A stretch of 64,000 nucleotides of DNA, from positions 1,302,001 to 1,366,000 of the forward strand of contig NZ_CP064791.1 of the NCBI RefSeq assembly GCF_017094465.1. Direction: 5' to 3'. Within the stretch, counting starts at the first letter, position 1. Each line of letters opens with the position of its first letter. Positions 42,508 to 52,420 of the stretch are shown in pieces. The notes under the pieces are model-generated. The model saw only the letters and a program-made list of their open reading frames with translations. It had not been told where the DNA came from and did no database searches. A program made the position numbers and the translations under genes. Source of the stretch: Halapricum desulfuricans. Lineage in GTDB: Archaea > Halobacteriota > Halobacteria > Halobacteriales > Haloarculaceae.

Positions 42508-42611
42508 CCCCGACGCCAGCAGTGGATCCCCTTCGGGGACACACATCGGCTATCCGTCAGGTACCCGGTGCGATCCGGTGGCGGTATCCGGGCGGCCCCG
42601 GGACTTCGGAG

Positions 42612-44837
42612 CTACTGGAAACCGATCCGGCCCGAACCGCGCTGGCGGTCCATCTCCCGGCCGCCGCCGCGGAACTCGTCTTCCATCTGCTCGAAGTACT
42701 CCCTGATGTCGTCGTTGACCGTCGGGCGGACGCTTTCCAGTGCCGACCGGAAGTGTTGCATCTCGACTTCTTCGGCGTCGTCATCGTCCCGGAGCGCCTC
42801 GATAGCGGCCTCGCGGGCGATCGACTCCAGGTCCGAGCCGACGTAGCCTTCGGTGATTTCGGCGATCTCCCGTAGGCTGACATCCGGAGCCAACGGCGTG
42901 TCGTCGGTGTGGATCTTGAGGATCTGTTCGCGCCCGTCCGTGTCGGGCTCACCGATGTCGATCAGACGGTCGAACCGACCCGACCGTATGAGGGCGGGAT
43001 CGATCATGTCCGGACGGTTGGTCGCGCCGATGACCATCACGTCCTCCATGTCTTCGAGGCCGTCCATCTCGGTCAGCAGCTGGTTGACCACGCGCTCGGA
43101 GACGTTCGAGCCGACGTCGCCGCCGCGCCCGGGTGCGAGGCTGTCCAGCTCGTCGAAGAAGATCACCGTCGGTGCGACCTGCCGGGCCTTCCGGAAGGTC
43201 TGACGGATGGCCTTCTCGCTCTCGCCGACCCACTTGCTGAGCAGCTGCGGCCCGCGCACGGAGATGAAGTTAGCGTCGGTCTCGTTGGCGACGGCCTTTG
43301 CCATCAGCGTCTTGCCAGTTCCAGGCGGCCCGTACAGTAAGACGCCGGCCGGCGGTTCGATCCCCATGCGCTCGAACTTCTCGGACTGGTTCATCGGCCA
43401 CTCGATGCTCTCTTTGACCTGGCCTTTCGCGTCTTCGAGACCGCCGACGTCGTCCCAGGAGATCTTGGGCAGTTCGACCAGCACCTCCCGCATCGCGCTC
43501 GGGGAGACCTCGTTCAGCGCTCCGCGGAAGTCCTCACGCTTGATGATCATCCGGTCGATCAAACTCGGCGGGATGTCCTCCTCGTCGAGATCGATCTCCG
43601 GCAAGTAGCGACGCAACGCCTTCATCGCTGCCTCCTTGGTGAGGCTCTCGATGTCCGCGCCGACGAAGCCGTGCGTCTCGGCCGCGAGTCGTGGCAGTTC
43701 CACGTCATCGCTGAGGGGCATCCCGCGGGTGTGGATCTGCAGGATCTCCTCGCGACCGACCTCGTCGGGGACGCCGATCTCGATCTCCCGGTCGAACCGG
43801 CCGGGCCGCCGGAGGGCGGGATCGACGCTGTCGACCCGGTTCGTGGCCGCGATGACGATGACCTGGCCGCGCGATTCCAGCCCGTCCATCATCGTCAACA
43901 ACTGGGCGACGACGCGCCGTTCGACTTCGCCGGTGACGTCCTCCCGTTTGGGCGCGATCGAGTCCAGTTCGTCGATGAAGATGATCGAGGGCGACTCCTC
44001 GGTCGCGTCCTCGAAGATCTCACGTAACTGTTGTTCGGACTCGCCGTAGTACTTCGAGATGATCTCAGGGCCAGCGATAGAGAAGAAACTGGCAGACGTC
44101 TCGTTGGCGACTGCCTTTGCAAGTAAGGTCTTGCCAGTCCCGGGCGGCCCGTGCAGCAGCACCCCCTGGGGCGGCTCGATCCCCAGTTTCTTGAAGATCT
44201 GGGGGTGCTTCATCGGGAGTTCGACCATCTCGCGGACGCGCTGTATCTCGTTCTGGAGGCCGCCGATGTCCTCGTAGGTGATGCCGCCGCCGGTCTTCTC
44301 GAATCCGGAGATCGGCTCTTCGCGCAACTCGACGTCGGTATCCTCGGTGATCAGTGCCACCCCATCGGGTTCGGTCTCGACGGCGATCAGCGGGATCGCC
44401 TGCCCGGGCGAGCGCATGAACGGATGGTTCGTCGAGGACATCACAGGGACGATGTCGCGCTCGACGACCGGCCGCTTGAGGATCTGTCGTTTGACCATCC
44501 CCGCCGCGTCCGAGCCGAACTGGACGCTGGCTTCCTCGGGCGGAGCGAGGACGAGCTTCTCCGCCTTCTCGGCCTCAGCCTTGCGGATCGTGACGCGCTC
44601 GCCGATCCCGACATCCGCGTTCTGACGGGTGAACCCGTCGATGCGCACAGTGTCGGTGTTCCAGTCCTGGCGGTCGGCCCGCCAGACCTTCGCGGCGGTC
44701 ACGTCTCCGCCTTCGATCTCGATGATGTCACCAGGGGAGAGTTTGAGATGCAGGAGCGTATCAGGGTCGAGGCGCGCGATACCTCTACCCGAGTCGTTCG
44801 GGTATGCCTTCGCGACCTCTAGTTGGACTTCGTTCAT
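42612..44837 (-). CDS. cdc48: AAA ATPase CDC48/VCP
   Basis: A 741-residue protein. The N-domain (1-180) has the double-psi barrel. Two AAA modules follow: Walker A GPPGTGKT at 230-237 and 503-510, Walker [10 protein letters not shown] near 285 and VIFFDELDS in the second module, and arginine fingers in RRPGRFDR and RSGRFDR. The hexamer unfolds proteins for the proteasome and remodels complexes. The C-terminus has the short tail without the eukaryotic HbYX-like end. The start at 44837 gives [10 protein letters not shown]. It is divergent from the aldolase gene with a 215 bp gap that contains both promoters. Confidence 0.95.
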   Translation of the reverse strand: MNEVQLEVAKAYPNDSGRGIARLDPDTLLHLKLSPGDIIEIEGGDVTAAKVWRADRQDWNTDTVRIDGFTRQNADVGIGERVTIRKAEAEKAEKLVLAPPEEASVQFGSDAAGMVKRQILKRPVVERDIVPVMSSTNHPFMRSPGQAIPLIAVETEPDGVALITEDTDVELREEPISGFEKTGGGITYEDIGGLQNEIQRVREMVELPMKHPQIFKKLGIEPPQGVLLHGPPGTGKTLLAKAVANETSASFFSIAGPEIISKYYGESEQQLREIFEDATEESPSIIFIDELDSIAPKREDVTGEVERRVVAQLLTMMDGLESRGQVIVIAATNRVDSVDPALRRPGRFDREIEIGVPDEVGREEILQIHTRGMPLSDDVELPRLAAETHGFVGADIESLTKEAAMKALRRYLPEIDLDEEDIPPSLIDRMIIKREDFRGALNEVSPSAMREVLVELPKISWDDVGGLEDAKGQVKESIEWPMNQSEKFERMGIEPPAGVLLYGPPGTGKTLMAKAVANETDANFISVRGPQLLSKWVGESEKAIRQTFRKARQVAPTVIFFDELDSLAPGRGGDVGSNVSERVVNQLLTEMDGLEDMEDVMVIGATNRPDMIDPALIRSGRFDRLIDIGEPDTDGREQILKIHTDDTPLAPDVSLREIAEITEGYVGSDLESIAREAAIEALRDDDDAEEVEMQHFRSALESVRPTVNDDIREYFEQMEDEFRGGGREMDRQRGSGRIGFQ

Positions 44838-45052
44838 AGTCGAGGGTCGATGTGTGACTCTGGGGCATGCCCGGAGATATGCTTTTTGCTCCAACGGGCT
44901 GATTCGCGGATACGAGACGCTTTTGCTGGTCGAGCTGACTCCGGTTTTGCTGTATCTGTCTCCCGAATGATCGTAAATCGAGTCGAAACCGTTGATCAGG
45001 ATTCCGCATCAATTATTACGTCGGCGAGTAAACGCTGAGCCGGTGACAACAA

Positions 45053-46048
45053 ATGCCGTTCTACGGCGGTAACGAACTCAGTCAGGTGTACGACGAGGCG
45101 CTGGAGGATGACTTCGGGCTGGTGGCCAGTAACGTCGCCGAGCCGGACGTGGCGATGGGACTCATGGACGGGGCTGCGTCCGTCGACTCGGACCTGCTCA
45201 TCCAGATGAGTGCCGGTGCCTGTCGGTTCGCGGGCAACGGCGATGCCGAAGCCGGACTCCGGGCGATGGGCAACTACATCGAGACCATGGCCGAGCAGTA
45301 CGACATCGGTGTGTTCCTCAACATGGACCACCAGACGGACATGGACTTCATCGAGATGCAGATCGAGAGCGATATCCCCTCCTCGATCATGATCGACGCC
45401 TCCCACGAGGACTTCGAGGAGAACATCCGCCAGTCCAAGCAGGTCGTCGACATGATCGAAGAGAAGGACGCCGACATCCTCGTCGAGGCGGAACTCGGCC
45501 AGATCAAGGGCGTCGAGGACGAGATCGTCGCCGAGGAGGCCTTCTACACGGACCCCGAGGACGCCGTCGAGTTCGTCGAGCGCACCGGCGCGGACCTGCT
45601 GGCGATCTCTGTCGGCACCCAGCACGGCGTCGCCAAGGGCAAGGATCTGGAACTGCGCCCGGACCTCGCCAGCGAGATCAGCGAGACGCTGGCCGATCAC
45701 GGCCTGGAGATCCCGCTCGTGCTGCACGGCACCTCCGGGCTCCAGCCGGCCCAGGTCGAGGACATGATGGGACGGGGCATCTGCAAGATGAACAAGGACA
45801 CCCGCTACCAGTACGAGTACACGCGGACGCTGTTCGACCACTACCTCGATCACAAAGACGAGATCGTCCCGCCGGAGGGCGTCGAGGACCAGCGCGACAG
45901 CTTCTACAACGACACTGAGTGGTCGCCCAACAAGGACCACTTCGACCCGCGCGTCGGCGGTCGACTCGTCCGCGAGCGCATCGAAGAGGTCCACGCCGAC
46001 CTCGCGGAACTGTCGGGCTCGGCCGGCAATTCGATGTTCCCCGAGTAG
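45053..46048 (+). CDS. fba: Class II fructose-bisphosphate aldolase
   Basis: A 331-residue zinc enzyme of the class II aldolase family. Likely metal and catalytic residues are D92-H93 (NMDHQTD), the E-rich EAELGQIKG near 145, H191 (VGTQHG) and H225 (VLHGTSG), with a C-terminal phosphate-binding region [13 protein letters not shown]. It interconverts fructose 1,6-bisphosphate with dihydroxyacetone phosphate and glyceraldehyde 3-phosphate, mainly for gluconeogenesis in haloarchaea. The fructose-bisphosphatase of this window (60.2 kb) would act on the product. A TATA-like caattattacg lies about 36-46 bp upstream. Confidence 0.92.
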   Translation: MPFYGGNELSQVYDEALEDDFGLVASNVAEPDVAMGLMDGAASVDSDLLIQMSAGACRFAGNGDAEAGLRAMGNYIETMAEQYDIGVFLNMDHQTDMDFIEMQIESDIPSSIMIDASHEDFEENIRQSKQVVDMIEEKDADILVEAELGQIKGVEDEIVAEEAFYTDPEDAVEFVERTGADLLAISVGTQHGVAKGKDLELRPDLASEISETLADHGLEIPLVLHGTSGLQPAQVEDMMGRGICKMNKDTRYQYEYTRTLFDHYLDHKDEIVPPEGVEDQRDSFYNDTEWSPNKDHFDPRVGGRLVRERIEEVHADLAELSGSAGNSMFPE

Positions 46049-46052
46049 AGAC

Positions 46053-47243
46053 CTAGAAGAACTCCCGCAACTGCACGTCTTCTTTCGGCCACAGCGCTTC
46101 GAGCGTCGCGGCTGTCTCTCCCTCGCAATCCAGTCCACGCCCACGCACGTCTGCAACCGGGCGATAACCGACGAGTAACTGCGCGAGCGTCCCCGCGTCG
46201 ACGGTCGCGTCCGGGTCGGCTTGGGTCGGTTCGCACGTCCCCGCGCCACCCTCGACAGACAGCTCGATCCGCGAGTGCACGTCGTCCGAATCCGGGAGTC
46301 GATCGTCGCCCATCGGATCAGTGACCTCGAAGACGACGCGAGCGGTGATCCCGTCGGGATAGGGACACGACTCCAGCGCGAGTGCCGGGTCCGTGACCCG
46401 GATCATCGGCCCGGCGTGGATCGAGCACGAGACGGCGTCCGGATCCGTGACCCTGTCCAGCAACGCGGCCTCCTCGGCGAGCGTGAGTTCGACCCGAGCG
46501 ACCTGTGAGTCGTGGGTTCCGAGCAGGCCGAGCAGGTGATCCCGCGCGTCCCGATCGGCCGCCGAGAAGTCCTCGGCACGGAGCACGTCGTTTCCGCCTG
46601 CCGATTCGAACGCGTACGTGACGTACCCGCGAAGGTCGCTGCCGTCGCGCCAGGCGTAGGCCCACGGCGGATCGTCGCCGAAGGTGCGGTCGCGCCACCA
46701 CTGTTCGCTCCGCTCCATCGACAGCGTCGTTCCCTCGCCGTGCGCGCGCTGGGCGCGTTCGAGCCGTTCCCAGTCGTCGGGACCGACGCGTTCGTAGGTG
46801 CCGCGGGCGGTCGTCCCCGCGGCCGCGAGTTGCTCAGGCGGGAGTTCGTAGGTAGTGTAGCGATCTGCGATCGCCCACCCAAACTGCCGGTAGAAGGCGT
46901 GTTCGAACGGCCACAGCGCCGCGAGTCCGAACCCGCGATCGCGCGATTCCGAAAGCAACCCCGCGAGGAGCCGCTTGACGTTACCAGAGCGGCGGTGCTC
47001 CGGCGGCGACGAGACGGCGGCGATCCCGCCGATCGTCGTCCGCGTCCCTCGAAGGCGAACGTTGAGTTCGTACAGCGCGCCCGTCGCGAGGAGTCGGTCG
47101 TTCTCGTAGAGCCCGTACCGATCCGCGATCCGGTCGGGTAGCTGATCGTCTAGCCCTGGACCGTCTTCAGGATTGAACGCGTATTCGATGAGTCGTCGGT
47201 AGCGATCGAAATCGGATTCGGGAACACGGCGAACGACCGGCAT
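46053..47243 (-). CDS. Eis-like GNAT N-acetyltransferase with SCP2-like C-terminal domain
   Basis: A 396-residue protein. The N-terminal GNAT domain has the acetyl-CoA loop region GGIAAVSSPPEHRRSGNVKRLL (shown as consecutive strand and helix 3 pieces, with RRSGN near residue 88). A second GNAT-like half carries ALWPFEHAFYRQFGWAIADR, the Eis hallmark. The C-terminal SCP2-like domain (about 295-396) ends with a carboxylate next to FF, which Eis proteins place in the active site. It acetylates an amine substrate, not identified here. It converges on the aldolase gene with a 4 bp gap. Confidence 0.85.
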   Translation of the reverse strand: MPVVRRVPESDFDRYRRLIEYAFNPEDGPGLDDQLPDRIADRYGLYENDRLLATGALYELNVRLRGTRTTIGGIAAVSSPPEHRRSGNVKRLLAGLLSESRDRGFGLAALWPFEHAFYRQFGWAIADRYTTYELPPEQLAAAGTTARGTYERVGPDDWERLERAQRAHGEGTTLSMERSEQWWRDRTFGDDPPWAYAWRDGSDLRGYVTYAFESAGGNDVLRAEDFSAADRDARDHLLGLLGTHDSQVARVELTLAEEAALLDRVTDPDAVSCSIHAGPMIRVTDPALALESCPYPDGITARVVFEVTDPMGDDRLPDSDDVHSRIELSVEGGAGTCEPTQADPDATVDAGTLAQLLVGYRPVADVRGRGLDCEGETAATLEALWPKEDVQLREFF

Positions 47244-47295
47244 GCCACGTCGATGGTGTGGCTCTTACAAGACACTTCCCAACGCAGCGTACCGG

Positions 47296-47925
47296 TCACA
47301 GGAAGAAGAACGCGATCGCACCGCCGATCGTCGGAACCGCGCTCGCGATCCAGACCGGCCGGCTCCAGCGCATGACCTTCTTGCCGTCAAGCGGCCCGAA
47401 CGGCAGCATATTGAACCCGGCCAGCAGGGCGTTGATGATCACGCCGAGATAGCCGATCGTGCCCAGCAGGCCGACTCCGGCGGCCTCACCGCCGATCCAG
47501 ACGCCGGCGAAGACGGCGACCAGCGCGACGTTGACCGCCGGGCCGGCCAGCGCGATCAGTCCCTGTTCGCGGGCCGTGATCCGGCCACGGTGATAGACTG
47601 CGCCCGGCGCGGCAAACAGAAAGCCCGCGAAACCGGCCATCACAGCCAGAAAGAGCATGCTGTAGTCGGCTCGGAACTCCGCCAGCTGGCCGTAACGGAC
47701 CGCGACGACCTTGTGGGCGAGTTCGTGCAGCAGGAACCCGATTCCGGCGGTGAGCATGCTGAGGACGAACCCGATACCCAGGACCGGGAGCACGTCTGCG
47801 GACGGCGTCCCACCGAGCAGCGACCGAAGGGCGCCGTTGAAATAGAAGGCGGTGAACGCCACGCCGAGAGCGACCCAGGCAACGGCGAGATCGCGAATCT
47901 CGCGGTCGCTAAATCGAATGTCCAT
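47296..47925 (-). CDS. Site-2-type membrane zinc protease (M50 family)
   Basis: A 209-residue membrane protein with about five or six helices. The zinc motif is H67-E68-x-x-H71 in LLHELAHKV, inside the first helices, and the second metal-binding motif is NMLPFGPLDGKKV near residue 190. It cuts membrane substrates inside the bilayer. Its ATG overlaps the stop of the TraB gene in TGATG form, so the two are coupled and may work together on a membrane signal. The length is short for M50 and lacks PDZ or CBS domains. Confidence 0.87.
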   Translation of the reverse strand: MDIRFSDREIRDLAVAWVALGVAFTAFYFNGALRSLLGGTPSADVLPVLGIGFVLSMLTAGIGFLLHELAHKVVAVRYGQLAEFRADYSMLFLAVMAGFAGFLFAAPGAVYHRGRITAREQGLIALAGPAVNVALVAVFAGVWIGGEAAGVGLLGTIGYLGVIINALLAGFNMLPFGPLDGKKVMRWSRPVWIASAVPTIGGAIAFFFL

Positions 47926-49514
47926 CAGGAGATCACGTCCAGCACGATCCGGGCACCGTTCTCGACCCCGTCCAACATGAGGTCGACGATCCCGGTGATC
48001 CCGCCGACTTCCGCGGACATGTACGGGAGCACGACGAACACGAAGCCGTAGCTGGCGATCATGCTCCCGACGTTGGTCATCGCGACGATCGCGATCAATC
48101 GGAAGAGCGGCACGTCGGTCAACCGGTCGTACAGTTCGCCGATCGTGGCGTCCTCGTCGCTGACGATCTCGTTCAGCCTGGAGATGTCCCCGATGTTGAC
48201 GTCGATGTATCGCAGTTCGACGTAGCCGGCAAACCAGCCCGGCGCGAGCAGCGGGTTGACGCTTGTCAGCCAGGCGATGCCGCCCCCGACAATCGCCGAG
48301 GGCCAGTGGGCACCCGCGAGCTTCGCCAGACTCAACGCGGCGATGCCGTTGACGAGGAACCAGGCGACGAACAGCCGGATCACCCACCCCTCTTTGGCGC
48401 CACCGAGCAACAGAAGTCCGAAGAAGACGGCGAACCCGACAGTAAAGAGGTAGCCGAAGGCCTTGTACAGCGAGAAGCGTTTCTGTTTGAGCGTCCCGGT
48501 GATCGACTCCATCGGCGGGAGCCGTTCGGGGTCGTCGAGATACGACTGGATGCCTGCGCGGTGACCGGCGCCGACGACGGCGACCACGTCGTAGCCCGCC
48601 TCCCGGAGTGCGACCAGCCGATGGGCGATAAAGGCGTCGCGCTCGTCGATCAGCGCCTCCGCACCGCCCGGCGAGAACTGGCGGAATTCCTCCATCATCG
48701 CCGAGACGACGTCCGTGTCGGTCAACTCCTCGATGTCGAACTCCTCGTACTCGGTGTCCGTATCGAGCGCGTACGCGAGTAGCGCGGCGATCGGCAGACC
48801 GACTACCAGCGCGACCGCTCCCGCGAGTAATGCCCCATCAGCCAGCGTGAGTAACGACCCGCCGACGAACGGGACCGCGTCCGCGAGACCGGGGGAGAGC
48901 AAGAGCGGTCCGGCGACGAGCTCAGCCCCGAGCGCGAGGAACGTTCCCAGGAACAGGCCGATGCCGAGTCCGGCCTGGAGAGTTCCGACCATACCGGCCA
49001 GCAGCCCGCCGAACATCGTGGCTTTCTCCCTCGTCGAGAGGCGCTGCCAGAAGCGCTGGATCGTCGTCTGGATGTCCCGATCGACCAGGGCGACGCCGAT
49101 GTCGTGTGCTTCGGCGGTCTCGACGGCGGCCATCATATCCGCCCCGGGTTCGATGTCGAAGCGCTCGCCTAACCGGGTCTGAACGTACGACAGCATCCAG
49201 TACGCCAGAAACTGGAAGACGGTGTTGCCGTGCAAGAGGTCGCTGGCGTCGAGATCGTCGGGCGTCCCGCCTTTCATCTGTCGGTAGCGGCCCTCGTCGA
49301 GTTCGACCGCGACGATGTCCGGCTGTCTGTCGGCGATCGTCTCCTCGACCTCCTCGACGCTCGCCGAGGAGACGTGGGCCGTCCCGACGAGTTCGACGCT
49401 TCCGTCCCCGTCGGACGGCTCAGGCCGGCGGGCGCCAGTCTCACTGTCCGATGACAGTGAGCCAGTGGCTCCGGACTCCTCCGAACCCACCCCCGAGGTA
49501 CCGTAATCACTCAT
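47925..49514 (-). CDS. TraB/PrgY-like family membrane protein
   Basis: A 529-residue protein. Residues about 40-160 form the TraB domain: VELVGTAHVSSASVEEV with the family's GTAH motif, then AVELDEGRY and VALVDRDI. About six membrane helices follow, the first two or three near 165-255, then a soluble VVAVVGAGHRAGI section (second GxxH-like motif), then helices 345-500. Related proteins shut down peptide pheromones in Enterococcus and are proposed to be metalloproteases of the Tiki/GumN type. It is coupled with the site-2 protease gene. Substrate unknown. Confidence 0.88.
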   Translation of the reverse strand: MSDYGTSGVGSEESGATGSLSSDSETGARRPEPSDGDGSVELVGTAHVSSASVEEVEETIADRQPDIVAVELDEGRYRQMKGGTPDDLDASDLLHGNTVFQFLAYWMLSYVQTRLGERFDIEPGADMMAAVETAEAHDIGVALVDRDIQTTIQRFWQRLSTREKATMFGGLLAGMVGTLQAGLGIGLFLGTFLALGAELVAGPLLLSPGLADAVPFVGGSLLTLADGALLAGAVALVVGLPIAALLAYALDTDTEYEEFDIEELTDTDVVSAMMEEFRQFSPGGAEALIDERDAFIAHRLVALREAGYDVVAVVGAGHRAGIQSYLDDPERLPPMESITGTLKQKRFSLYKAFGYLFTVGFAVFFGLLLLGGAKEGWVIRLFVAWFLVNGIAALSLAKLAGAHWPSAIVGGGIAWLTSVNPLLAPGWFAGYVELRYIDVNIGDISRLNEIVSDEDATIGELYDRLTDVPLFRLIAIVAMTNVGSMIASYGFVFVVLPYMSAEVGGITGIVDLMLDGVENGARIVLDVIS

Positions 49515-49581
49515 CGACCCATAGTAGTGGGTCTGACTCTCTTACGGTTGTCGGAGTCGGCGGCTACGGCGACCCGCAGTA

Positions 49582-49725
49582 TCACTCTCGCGGGACTGCG
49601 ATGTTCCGCATCGCCGCCCCGCAGGACGGACACCGGAGATGGCTGTCCGTCGTCGTGATGCGCTTGCCACAACTGCAGCATTCGTATCGCGATTCGGTCG
49701 GAGTGTACGGGTCTTCTTTCAACAC
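49582..49725 (-). CDS. Rubrerythrin-like zinc microprotein, 47 residues
   Basis: GTG to stop encodes a 47-residue protein with two CxxC knuckles, YECCSCGKRI and LRCPSCGAAM, and the ending RNIAVPRE, a conserved end of the short haloarchaeal rubrerythrin-like zinc-ribbon proteins. It starts LKEDPYTPTESRYEC after the GTG. A TATA-like ggttatatct lies 25-32 bp upstream on the minus strand, supporting the GTG as a leaderless start. The long open frame upstream is not coding in character. Confidence 0.75.
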   Translation of the reverse strand: MLKEDPYTPTESRYECCSCGKRITTTDSHLRCPSCGAAMRNIAVPRE

Positions 49726-49807
49726 GCGTGTGACTGACTTACATGGAGATATAACCGTTTTGTGGAAACACTTGCCCAGATTACGGCAAAATATTAGGAA
49801 TAATACG

Positions 49808-50365
49808 TTATTCAAGCCGAGAAGAAACGACGAACGTTTCCCGACGGTCGTCTGCACGGTCGGTCTCGAAGCCAGCTGACTCAAGAGCAGTCGCTGCCTC
49901 GTCGGCGTCGAACCGTTCGCCGAGTGGCGGGCCGCGTTCGCCCGTGCCAGCACTGCTCCAGTCAGCGATCCCGACGCGGGCACCAGGTCGGCAGACGCGT
50001 GCCAGTTCAGCAAGTGACGCCTCGCTTGCGAACTCGTGGTACGTCATTGTCGAAAAGACGCCATCCAGGGCGTCGTCTTCGAACGGAAGGTCAGCGACCT
50101 CCGCGGTCACCTGTTCGACGTTCGCGGGCAATCCTTTCTCCCGGTAGTGTTCGTGCATCGCTTCCTGGATGTCGACCGCATAGACATTCTCGACGTACGG
50201 GGCCACCTCGTCGGTGTAGAACCCGGTCCCGCTGCCGAGATCGGCGACGACTGCGTCGTCGTCCGGTCGAAATAGCGCAAGCAGTTCGTCGACTGAGACG
50301 TATTTGAATCGGGACTGGTCTTCGAGCCCGTCGGCCTGACTGCTATCGAACGTGTGAAATCCCAT
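49808..50365 (-). CDS. Class I SAM-dependent methyltransferase
   Basis: A 185-residue methyltransferase of the UbiE/Methyltransf_11 type. Motif I is VVADLGSGTGFYTDEVA near residue 40, VYAVDIQEAM gives the acidic residue at the end of strand 2, and DGVFSTMTYHEF and GARVGIADWSS follow. Substrate not recognisable. A TATA-like ataaac box lies about 25-32 bp before the ATG (minus strand, near 50390-50397), so the message is leaderless. Confidence 0.85.
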   Translation of the reverse strand: MGFHTFDSSQADGLEDQSRFKYVSVDELLALFRPDDDAVVADLGSGTGFYTDEVAPYVENVYAVDIQEAMHEHYREKGLPANVEQVTAEVADLPFEDDALDGVFSTMTYHEFASEASLAELARVCRPGARVGIADWSSAGTGERGPPLGERFDADEAATALESAGFETDRADDRRETFVVSSRLE

Positions 50366-50532
50366 ATCGAGCTAGCAGGGACGAGCGCGTTTATATGGGT
50401 TGATATCGGGAAATTTCGGAGATACTGAACTCACGTAGGCTCTCGGAGCACTCAAACAGGACACCAGTTGAAGTACGTGCAGCACGAGGCTCAGCCGGCA
50501 ATCTGAAGAGGATGCCTTGCCATAGGGTACCT

Positions 50533-50718
50533 ATGGCGACGATCGTGCCACCGACCAGGCGAGAATGTGAACGGTGTGGCCGTGTGGATGTCTGGGACGA
50601 CGAGCAGATGAACTGGACGATCTCCGGGGAAGACGACGAGAAACGCGTCGGCAATCCCCAGTGTCTCCACGAGTGGGACATCAACGGCGAATACAACCCG
50701 TTCGATCCAGACGAATGA
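50533..50718 (+). CDS. HEWD family zinc-finger protein, 61 residues
   Basis: A 61-residue soluble protein. CERCGRVDVWDDEQMNW begins a zinc knuckle and NPQCLHEWDINGEYNPF carries the HEWD motif after which this haloarchaeal family is named. The start at 50533 (MATIVPPTR) is preferred to an upstream ATG, which would remove the usual opening. Function unknown; the zinc site suggests nucleic acid or protein binding. It precedes the aIF-1A gene by 156 bp. Confidence 0.8.
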   Translation: MATIVPPTRRECERCGRVDVWDDEQMNWTISGEDDEKRVGNPQCLHEWDINGEYNPFDPDE

Positions 50719-50874
50719 GCAGGGCTTACTTGTCGCTACAGTAGAACATACGCCGAACCGATAGATAGACCGCAGATCCACGTGGTGCAGTGTCGTGAGA
50801 ATGGTAACCGTGCTTGTGGGTCGTGCTACCACGAATCTCCAATCACTTAACCGTGCCGGGGGGCTACACAGTGT

Positions 50875-51159
50875 ATGAGCAACGACTCACAGCGCAACAA
50901 CCTGCGGATGCCCTCGAGCGATGAAGTATTTGCTGTCGTGACACGACACGAAGGCGGCAACCACGTTCGCCTCCAGTGTCAGGACGGCGAAACGCGAATG
51001 GGGCGAATCCCCGGGCGGATGAAGTACCGGACCTGGATCAACGAGGGCGATGTCGTCATCGCGGAACCGTGGGACTGGCAGGACGAGAAAGCGAACGTCG
51101 AGTGGCGGTACGACGAACAGGACGCCCAGCAACTCCGGCAGGAAGGCCACATCGAGTGA
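50875..51159 (+). CDS. eif1A: Translation initiation factor aIF-1A
   Basis: A 94-residue S1-type OB-fold protein. [18 protein letters not shown] opens the fold, with [21 protein letters not shown] (spread over strands 2 and 3) and [20 protein letters not shown] the conserved core. It binds the 30S A-site region and helps place initiator tRNA. The acidic C-terminal tail of the eukaryotic factor is absent, as usual in archaea. A TATA-like acttaacc lies about 28-35 bp before the ATG. Confidence 0.95.
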   Translation: MSNDSQRNNLRMPSSDEVFAVVTRHEGGNHVRLQCQDGETRMGRIPGRMKYRTWINEGDVVIAEPWDWQDEKANVEWRYDEQDAQQLRQEGHIE

Positions 51160-51161
51160 CG

Positions 51162-52304
51162 CTAGCTATCTGACTGCAACTCTTCGACCAGTTGTTTGAT
51201 CGCGGCGTGGTGTTTGCGAAGCAACTCGTTCTGTTTGTTGACCGCGGTCGTCAACTCCTCGAGTTGTTCGTCGATGCGCTCCAGATCATCCCCGGTCGCA
51301 TCTGCTGTCGACTGGCTCGGCTGGTTGGTCGCCTCGACCCCGTCCGGCTGGTTGGTCGCCTCGACCCCGTCCGCCGTGCTACCTCTGGTCGTTTCTGGGT
51401 CCGGCGAGCGTTCCTCCGACGGTGAATCGTCCGTCGAGTCCGCTTCGGCGTCGGCGATCGAAGCCGTCTCCGTGTCGGACGGGGGAGCTACATCGGTCGC
51501 GTCGCTATCACCGACCGCTTCGGGCGTCAGATCTTGGTCCGGGTCGATACTCTCGGTCTCGGCGTCCGACTCGGGCTGGCCACCGAGTGGGCGGATCTCG
51601 TCGTCCAGGAACGTCTCATCCGACTGGCTGGTACCTGCATCGCCCGTTTTATCCGAATCGTCCGCGTTCGATCGGAACTGTGCCTGTAGCTCGGACAACG
51701 AGGTGACGTCGAAGAAGTCAGTCAGCGCGCGTTCGAGAGCGCGTTCGACGAGTCGGGCGTCGTCGTTCGGCGTCTTGATCCGTTCAGGGTGGCCATCGAT
51801 GTGCAGGACGACTTCGGTCGCGACGCGAGCCTGTTCGAAGTCGATGCCAGTGAGATCCTCGTAGGCGAACGCCTCGTACTCCCCGTCCCAGACGGTGTTG
51901 CCGACGTACTTGACGATGCGTCGGTCGGCGACCACGAGCGTGAGTTCGCTGAACCGAAACGCTTCGACGACGCTTTCGTCTGGATCGAGGATGCGTTCGG
52001 CGCTGAGAATGCCTTCGAGCACGAGGGCAAGTGCGTCACGCGTCGCACCGGCCGGGACTGTCAGCGATCGCTCATCCTCGACGTACTCGAAGTGGAACTT
52101 CGTCTTCCGGCGTCCTTCCGACAGCGCAAGCTGTTCGACCTCGTGGGGATATTCGGCGACGCGCTCGTCGCTGAGCAGACCGTCAGCACGATACAGTAAC
52201 GTCCGGGTCGGCGTCAGACAGAGCAGGTCGTCGTCACCCAGCGCGAGCCCGGCCAGCACGTCCTCCTCGCCAAGGTGTTCCCTGATCAGTTCCGGCAGTT
52301 CCAT
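51162..52304 (-). CDS. DUF7115-like haloarchaeal protein with acidic linker and coiled coil
   Basis: A 380-residue protein. Residues about 1-190 consist of two PH-like beta domains (LLCLTPTRTLLYRADG and TLVVADRRIVKYVGNTVW are parallel parts). Residues about 205-325 are an acidic, low-complexity linker with a duplicated nonapeptide DGVEATNQP. The C-terminus (about 335-375) is a coiled coil (DDLERIDEQLEELTTAVNK). The start at 52304 gives MELPELIREHL. It is probably a self-associating scaffold or membrane-proximal regulator; I know of no tested function. It converges on aIF-1A with a 2 bp gap. Confidence 0.75.
   Translation of the reverse strand: MELPELIREHLGEEDVLAGLALGDDDLLCLTPTRTLLYRADGLLSDERVAEYPHEVEQLALSEGRRKTKFHFEYVEDERSLTVPAGATRDALALVLEGILSAERILDPDESVVEAFRFSELTLVVADRRIVKYVGNTVWDGEYEAFAYEDLTGIDFEQARVATEVVLHIDGHPERIKTPNDDARLVERALERALTDFFDVTSLSELQAQFRSNADDSDKTGDAGTSQSDETFLDDEIRPLGGQPESDAETESIDPDQDLTPEAVGDSDATDVAPPSDTETASIADAEADSTDDSPSEERSPDPETTRGSTADGVEATNQPDGVEATNQPSQSTADATGDDLERIDEQLEELTTAVNKQNELLRKHHAAIKQLVEELQSDS
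51321..51374. repeat. 27 bp tandem duplication inside the DUF7115-like gene
   Basis: Positions 51321-51347 and 51348-51374 are identical except for the final base. The repeat keeps the reading frame and duplicates nine residues (DGVEATNQP) in the disordered linker. It is a recent duplication and a possible site of length variation among strains. Confidence 0.9.
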
Positions 52305-52387
52305 ACCGCGTGTGTGACCTTCCCGAGCCATAAATCCGCGGGGTGTGGCAACTGGCCCCGCAGCCCTCGTGCGAAACAGATGAGAAG

Positions 52388-52396
52388 CTTAAAGAG
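52388..52396 (+). promoter_or_regulatory. TATA box of tRNA-Met
   Basis: cttaaagag lies 25-33 bp before the first base of the tRNA, with a purine-rich BRE-like gaag directly upstream. Position and content fit an archaeal tRNA promoter. Confidence 0.6.
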
Positions 52397-52420
52397 TACC
52401 ACCCCGCTATCACCTGGTGC

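Noticed and set aside
44996-46249. 417-codon minus-strand frame opposite the aldolase
   Set aside because: Aldolase motifs on the plus strand are complete; the frame is a shadow.
50802-50874. Short ATG frame before the aIF-1A gene
   Set aside because: It has no promoter spacing or coding signal and runs through the aIF-1A TATA-like box.
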